This document shows, in pieces, positions 31,375 to 33,358 of a stretch of 33,358 bases of DNA (position 1 is the first letter of the stretch; every line of letters starts with the position of its first letter). This stretch comes from an uncultured Hippea sp. (lineage in GTDB: Bacteria; Campylobacterota_A; Desulfurellia; JAADFJ01): assembly GCA_913009315.1 (NCBI GenBank), contig CAJVZA010000014.1, positions 1 through 33,358 of the forward strand. The letters run 5' to 3'. A program made the position numbers and the translations under genes. The notes beneath the pieces were generated by a model. The model was not told the DNA's origin. It saw only the letters and a list, made by a program, of their open reading frames with translations, and searched no databases.

Positions 31375-31620
31375 ATGGGGCCAGGATATTTTTGGATGGG
31401 TGGTATGTGGATATTTCCCATAATTATGATTGTTGTAATGCTGATTGTTGTTTACCTTATATTCGGACATGGAACCATCAGGCCGCCTTGGTATTATTAT
31501 GATCAATATCCTGGTACCCCAAAGAATTCCGAATCTGCGTTGGATATATTAAAAAAGCGCTATGCCAAAGGCGAAATTACGAAGGAAGAATTCAAGCAAA
31601 TGAAAGGAGACATTGCTTGA
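31375..31620 (+). CDS. SHOCT-domain single-pass membrane protein
   Basis: 81 residues: a short N-terminus (GPGYFWMGGMW), one membrane helix (about 12-29, IFPIIMIVVMLIVVYLIF), a proline/tyrosine-rich linker, and a C-terminal SHOCT domain (ALDILKKRYAKGEITKEEFK, then QMKGDIA). SHOCT domains are short helical oligomerisation modules. Such small proteins often travel with metal-resistance genes. It is the last gene of the ArsR-led operon, with AAAGGAGA before the ATG and 49 bases after the previous gene. Confidence 0.87.
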   Translation: MGPGYFWMGGMWIFPIIMIVVMLIVVYLIFGHGTIRPPWYYYDQYPGTPKNSESALDILKKRYAKGEITKEEFKQMKGDIA

Positions 31621-32028
31621 AAGGCCGGCATTGCAAAGCTTTTGGCCATGATAATATCTACTGCGTCTTTTCTCAAATACGGCAAAAGAGATAATAAACT
31701 GCCTTGAATCGCCTGCTATGTCAAATGTTTACCCTGTGGAATGCGAAGCATATTTCACGGAGCAAAGACACTGTAGAGTTACAGGATTGAGATGCGTATC
31801 ATGTCTTTGAGCTGTTTCCCGAACTGAGCTTTCTTTCTTCAAAACTTCAATTGTAATCTTTGATTTAAATTCTTTGGAGTGTTTTTCTCCATAATGATTT
31901 CCTCCTTGGTTTTACCTTGCCAGGGCAAATTGTTTGAATTGTCAAATAAAAGGAGATTGAAGCCGTCTCATACTATGGATATTTTATTTTTCATCGGTAT
32001 GGGGAAAGTGTCTTCTGCTTTTATGTGA
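31621..32028. other. Gene-free decayed stretch
   Basis: Holds the OrfA fragment described separately (31740-31892) and otherwise no recognisable gene or terminator hairpin. The stretch separates the Met-rich operon from the hypF fragment and reads as DNA scarred by lost insertions. Confidence 0.5.
31740..31892 (-). pseudogene. Frameshifted transposase OrfA fragment
   Basis: A good ribosome site GGAGGAAAT and ATG (31890-31892) open a frame that loses register after four codons. In the shifted frame it reads HSKEFKSKITIEVLKKESSV, then RETAQRHDTHLNPV, the N-terminal HTH of IS3/IS2-like OrfA proteins. The remainder is missing. Confidence 0.55.
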
Positions 32029-32190
32029 ATTCTACTTGCCTTTTCCACCTTAGCATTAAGCGGCGGCGTCTTCCAAAACGAGATAGTCTTAAGCGGTATA
32101 GCAAAAGGCTTGAAAAAACAAGGATTTGATCTGTTTTCCAAGCCGCAAATTCCAATAGAAGATGACGGCATTGCTCTGGATCAAATTTGA
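32029..32190 (+). pseudogene. hypF: HypF C-terminal fragment
   Basis: 54 codons opening directly after a TGA: TLALSGGVFQNEIVLSGIAK, then GLKKQGFDLFSKPQIPIEDD and GIALDQI before a TGA. This is the unmistakable end of HypF, the carbamoyltransferase of [NiFe]-hydrogenase maturation (normally about 750 residues, LSGGVFqN...vPpNDGGialGQ). Even here the usual NDGG is EDDG. No start codon or other hyp gene is near; it is a transferred or deleted remnant. Confidence 0.8.
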
Positions 32191-32246
32191 CTTGTGTGAG
32201 AATTCGGTTATATGTGAAATTATTAAAAATCTATGCCTTATGCCTT

Positions 32247-33192
32247 TTAAAAATCAAGAGGGCTTTTTATATTGTCTTTATTTAGCTCTTTTATAATATG
32301 AACATAAATCATGGTTGTGCTGATATCTTTATGTCCCAGTAATTCTTGAATTGTTCTTATATCAATGCCGTTTTGCAACAGATGCGTTGCATAGGAATGT
32401 CGGAATGTATGAGAAGTAATCTTTTTTCAATCTTTGATTTATTAGCTGCAGCCTTGAGATTTCTTGCGAATGTGCTTGCTAAAACATGGTATCTCATAAT
32501 TTTTCCGGTTACCGGGTCTTTGGATAGTTTTTTCATGGGAAAAAGAAATTGCCATTTGAATTCTTTGTTTGCATTTGGGTATTTTCTCTCAAGCGCTTGG
32601 GGCAGATGAATTTCTCCGAATCCTTTTGATAAATCATTTTGATGTATTTTTCTTACTTCTTTAATATGTATTTTTAGCTCATCTTTTATTCTTTGAGGCA
32701 AAGGGACAACTCTGTCTTTTTGGCTTTTAGAATCAAAAATATAAACATTGTCAAAACCAAAATCGATGTCTTTTATTCTTAAATTTAAAAGTTCATTTAG
32801 CCTGAGACCGCAGCCGTATAGCAACTGAAGCATAAGCTTATAAATTCCATTCATATAATAAATTATTTGCTTTACCTCACCTTTGGTTAAAACAACAGGA
32901 ACATGCTCTTTTCTTTTTGCTCTTAAAGCAGAGATATTTTGGTCTTTTAACGAAATGCCAAGAACTTTTTCATATAGAAACAGAATAGCATTGAAAGCTT
33001 GATTTTGAGTGGAAGAAGCAACTTTTTATCTACTGCAAGATGCGTTAAGAACGCTTCTATCTGAGCTTTGCCAAGTTTGCTCGGATGCTTTTTGTTATGA
33101 AATAAAATAAAGTTTTTAATCCAGTTAATGTAAGTTATTTCGGTTTTATAACTGTAATGCTTCAATCTTAATTTTTCCCGAACAATATCCAA
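32247..33192 (-). pseudogene. intI: Integron integrase, two one-base frameshifts
   Basis: Joined across two shifts this is a complete tyrosine recombinase of about 315 residues, of the IntI branch. The N-terminal SAM-like domain is REKLRLKHYSYKTEITYINW, the catalytic Arg box is LLYGCGLRLNELLNLRIKDI, and the IntI-specific insert is ALERKYPNANKEFKWQFLFP then LSKDPVTGKI. The HxxR box is [20 protein letters not shown], and the nucleophile tyrosine is in TTMIYVH. The breaks are an A lost in a run near 33030 (before VASSTQNQ) and one near 32430 (after KSKIEK). The start is TTG 33192 with AGGA upstream. Either the gene has decayed or the assembly has homopolymer errors. Confidence 0.88.
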
Positions 33193-33306
33193 AAATTTAT
33201 TTCCTTTTCCAGCAATAAGAAACTATCACATAATTGCATAACAATAGTGCATTTTTATCAGCTATGCAACTTATTTATTGTTTTTTAAGGGATAAAAATA
33301 AAAATC

Positions 33307-33335
33307 TTGACTAACAAAATTACATAGTATATAAA
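33307..33335 (+). promoter_or_regulatory. Outward promoter next to intI (possible cassette promoter Pc)
   Basis: TTGACT (33307-33312), 17 bases, TATAAA (33330-33335), pointing away from intI. In integrons Pc lies in this position and drives the captured cassettes. The window ends with GTTA (33355-33358), which could be the start of an attI core (GTTRRRY), but only four bases are visible. Confidence 0.5.
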
Positions 33336-33358
33336 AGTGTATGTCCAATAAAGAGTTA

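Noticed and set aside
31968-32171. 67-codon frame on the - strand
   Set aside because: It is the shadow of the hypF fragment on the + strand.
1-33358. CRISPR array
   Set aside because: No regularly spaced direct repeats with unique spacers were seen; the only tandem array (26153-26242) has no spacers.

Overview
The window looks like chromosome from a low-GC, Gram-negative (diderm) bacterium, most likely an anaerobic or microaerobic lineage of the deltaproteobacterial/Deferribacterota/Nitrospirota kind. The evidence is a YidC with a large periplasmic domain, system II cytochrome c maturation, a TRAP transporter and a Tat-type signal. The species cannot be fixed from sequence alone.

Region 1 (about 1-9240, all on the + strand) is housekeeping: rpiB and glyA (overlapping stop/start), an ammonium transporter, then rpmH-rnpA-yidD-yidC-mnmE-mnmG, the block that often lies beside the replication origin. 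A near-perfect parS-like 16-mer sits on the first codons of mnmG. The rsmG/parA/parB genes that often follow are missing, and dnaA is not seen upstream.

Region 2 (9280-12280, - strand) is an AT-rich accessory stretch: an EamA-type exporter, a CYTH/CyaB-like protein, a DUF6398-like protein and non-coding repeat-bearing DNA.

Region 3 (12284-20230) handles metals, transport and respiration. On the - strand, a SmtB-type ArsR regulator with a complete alpha5 metal-site pattern precedes a 706-residue fusion of an FTR1 iron permease with a NapH-like polyferredoxin. On the + strand are a TRAP system (dctP, dctQ, dctM) and, behind a good sigma70-like promoter, the cytochrome c synthetase genes ccsA and resB.

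Region 4 (20231-28280) is a sink for mobile and defence DNA. It has nested inverted-repeat elements without transposase, an MNT/HEPN toxin-antitoxin pair whose HEPN gene carries one in-frame stop, an amino-acid permease, and a type I restriction remnant (hsdR complete, hsdS truncated, hsdM absent). A REP-associated transposase gene inside that remnant carries two REP-like hairpins and a 5 x 18 bp tandem repeat. A tRNA-Arg with the uncommon anticodon GCG and an IS3-like fragment follow.

Region 5 (28279-31620) is a second metal-handling block: a CDF zinc-type exporter, a MOSC/YiiM-like molybdo-protein on the opposite strand, and an ArsR-led operon of two strikingly methionine-rich small proteins plus a SHOCT membrane protein. 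This operon is the best candidate here for a little-described system.

Region 6 (31621-33358) is decayed: an OrfA fragment, the last 54 codons of hypF, and an integron integrase (intI) broken by two one-base shifts in A-runs. A strong outward promoter and a possible attI core lie at the right edge, so a cassette array may begin just outside the window.
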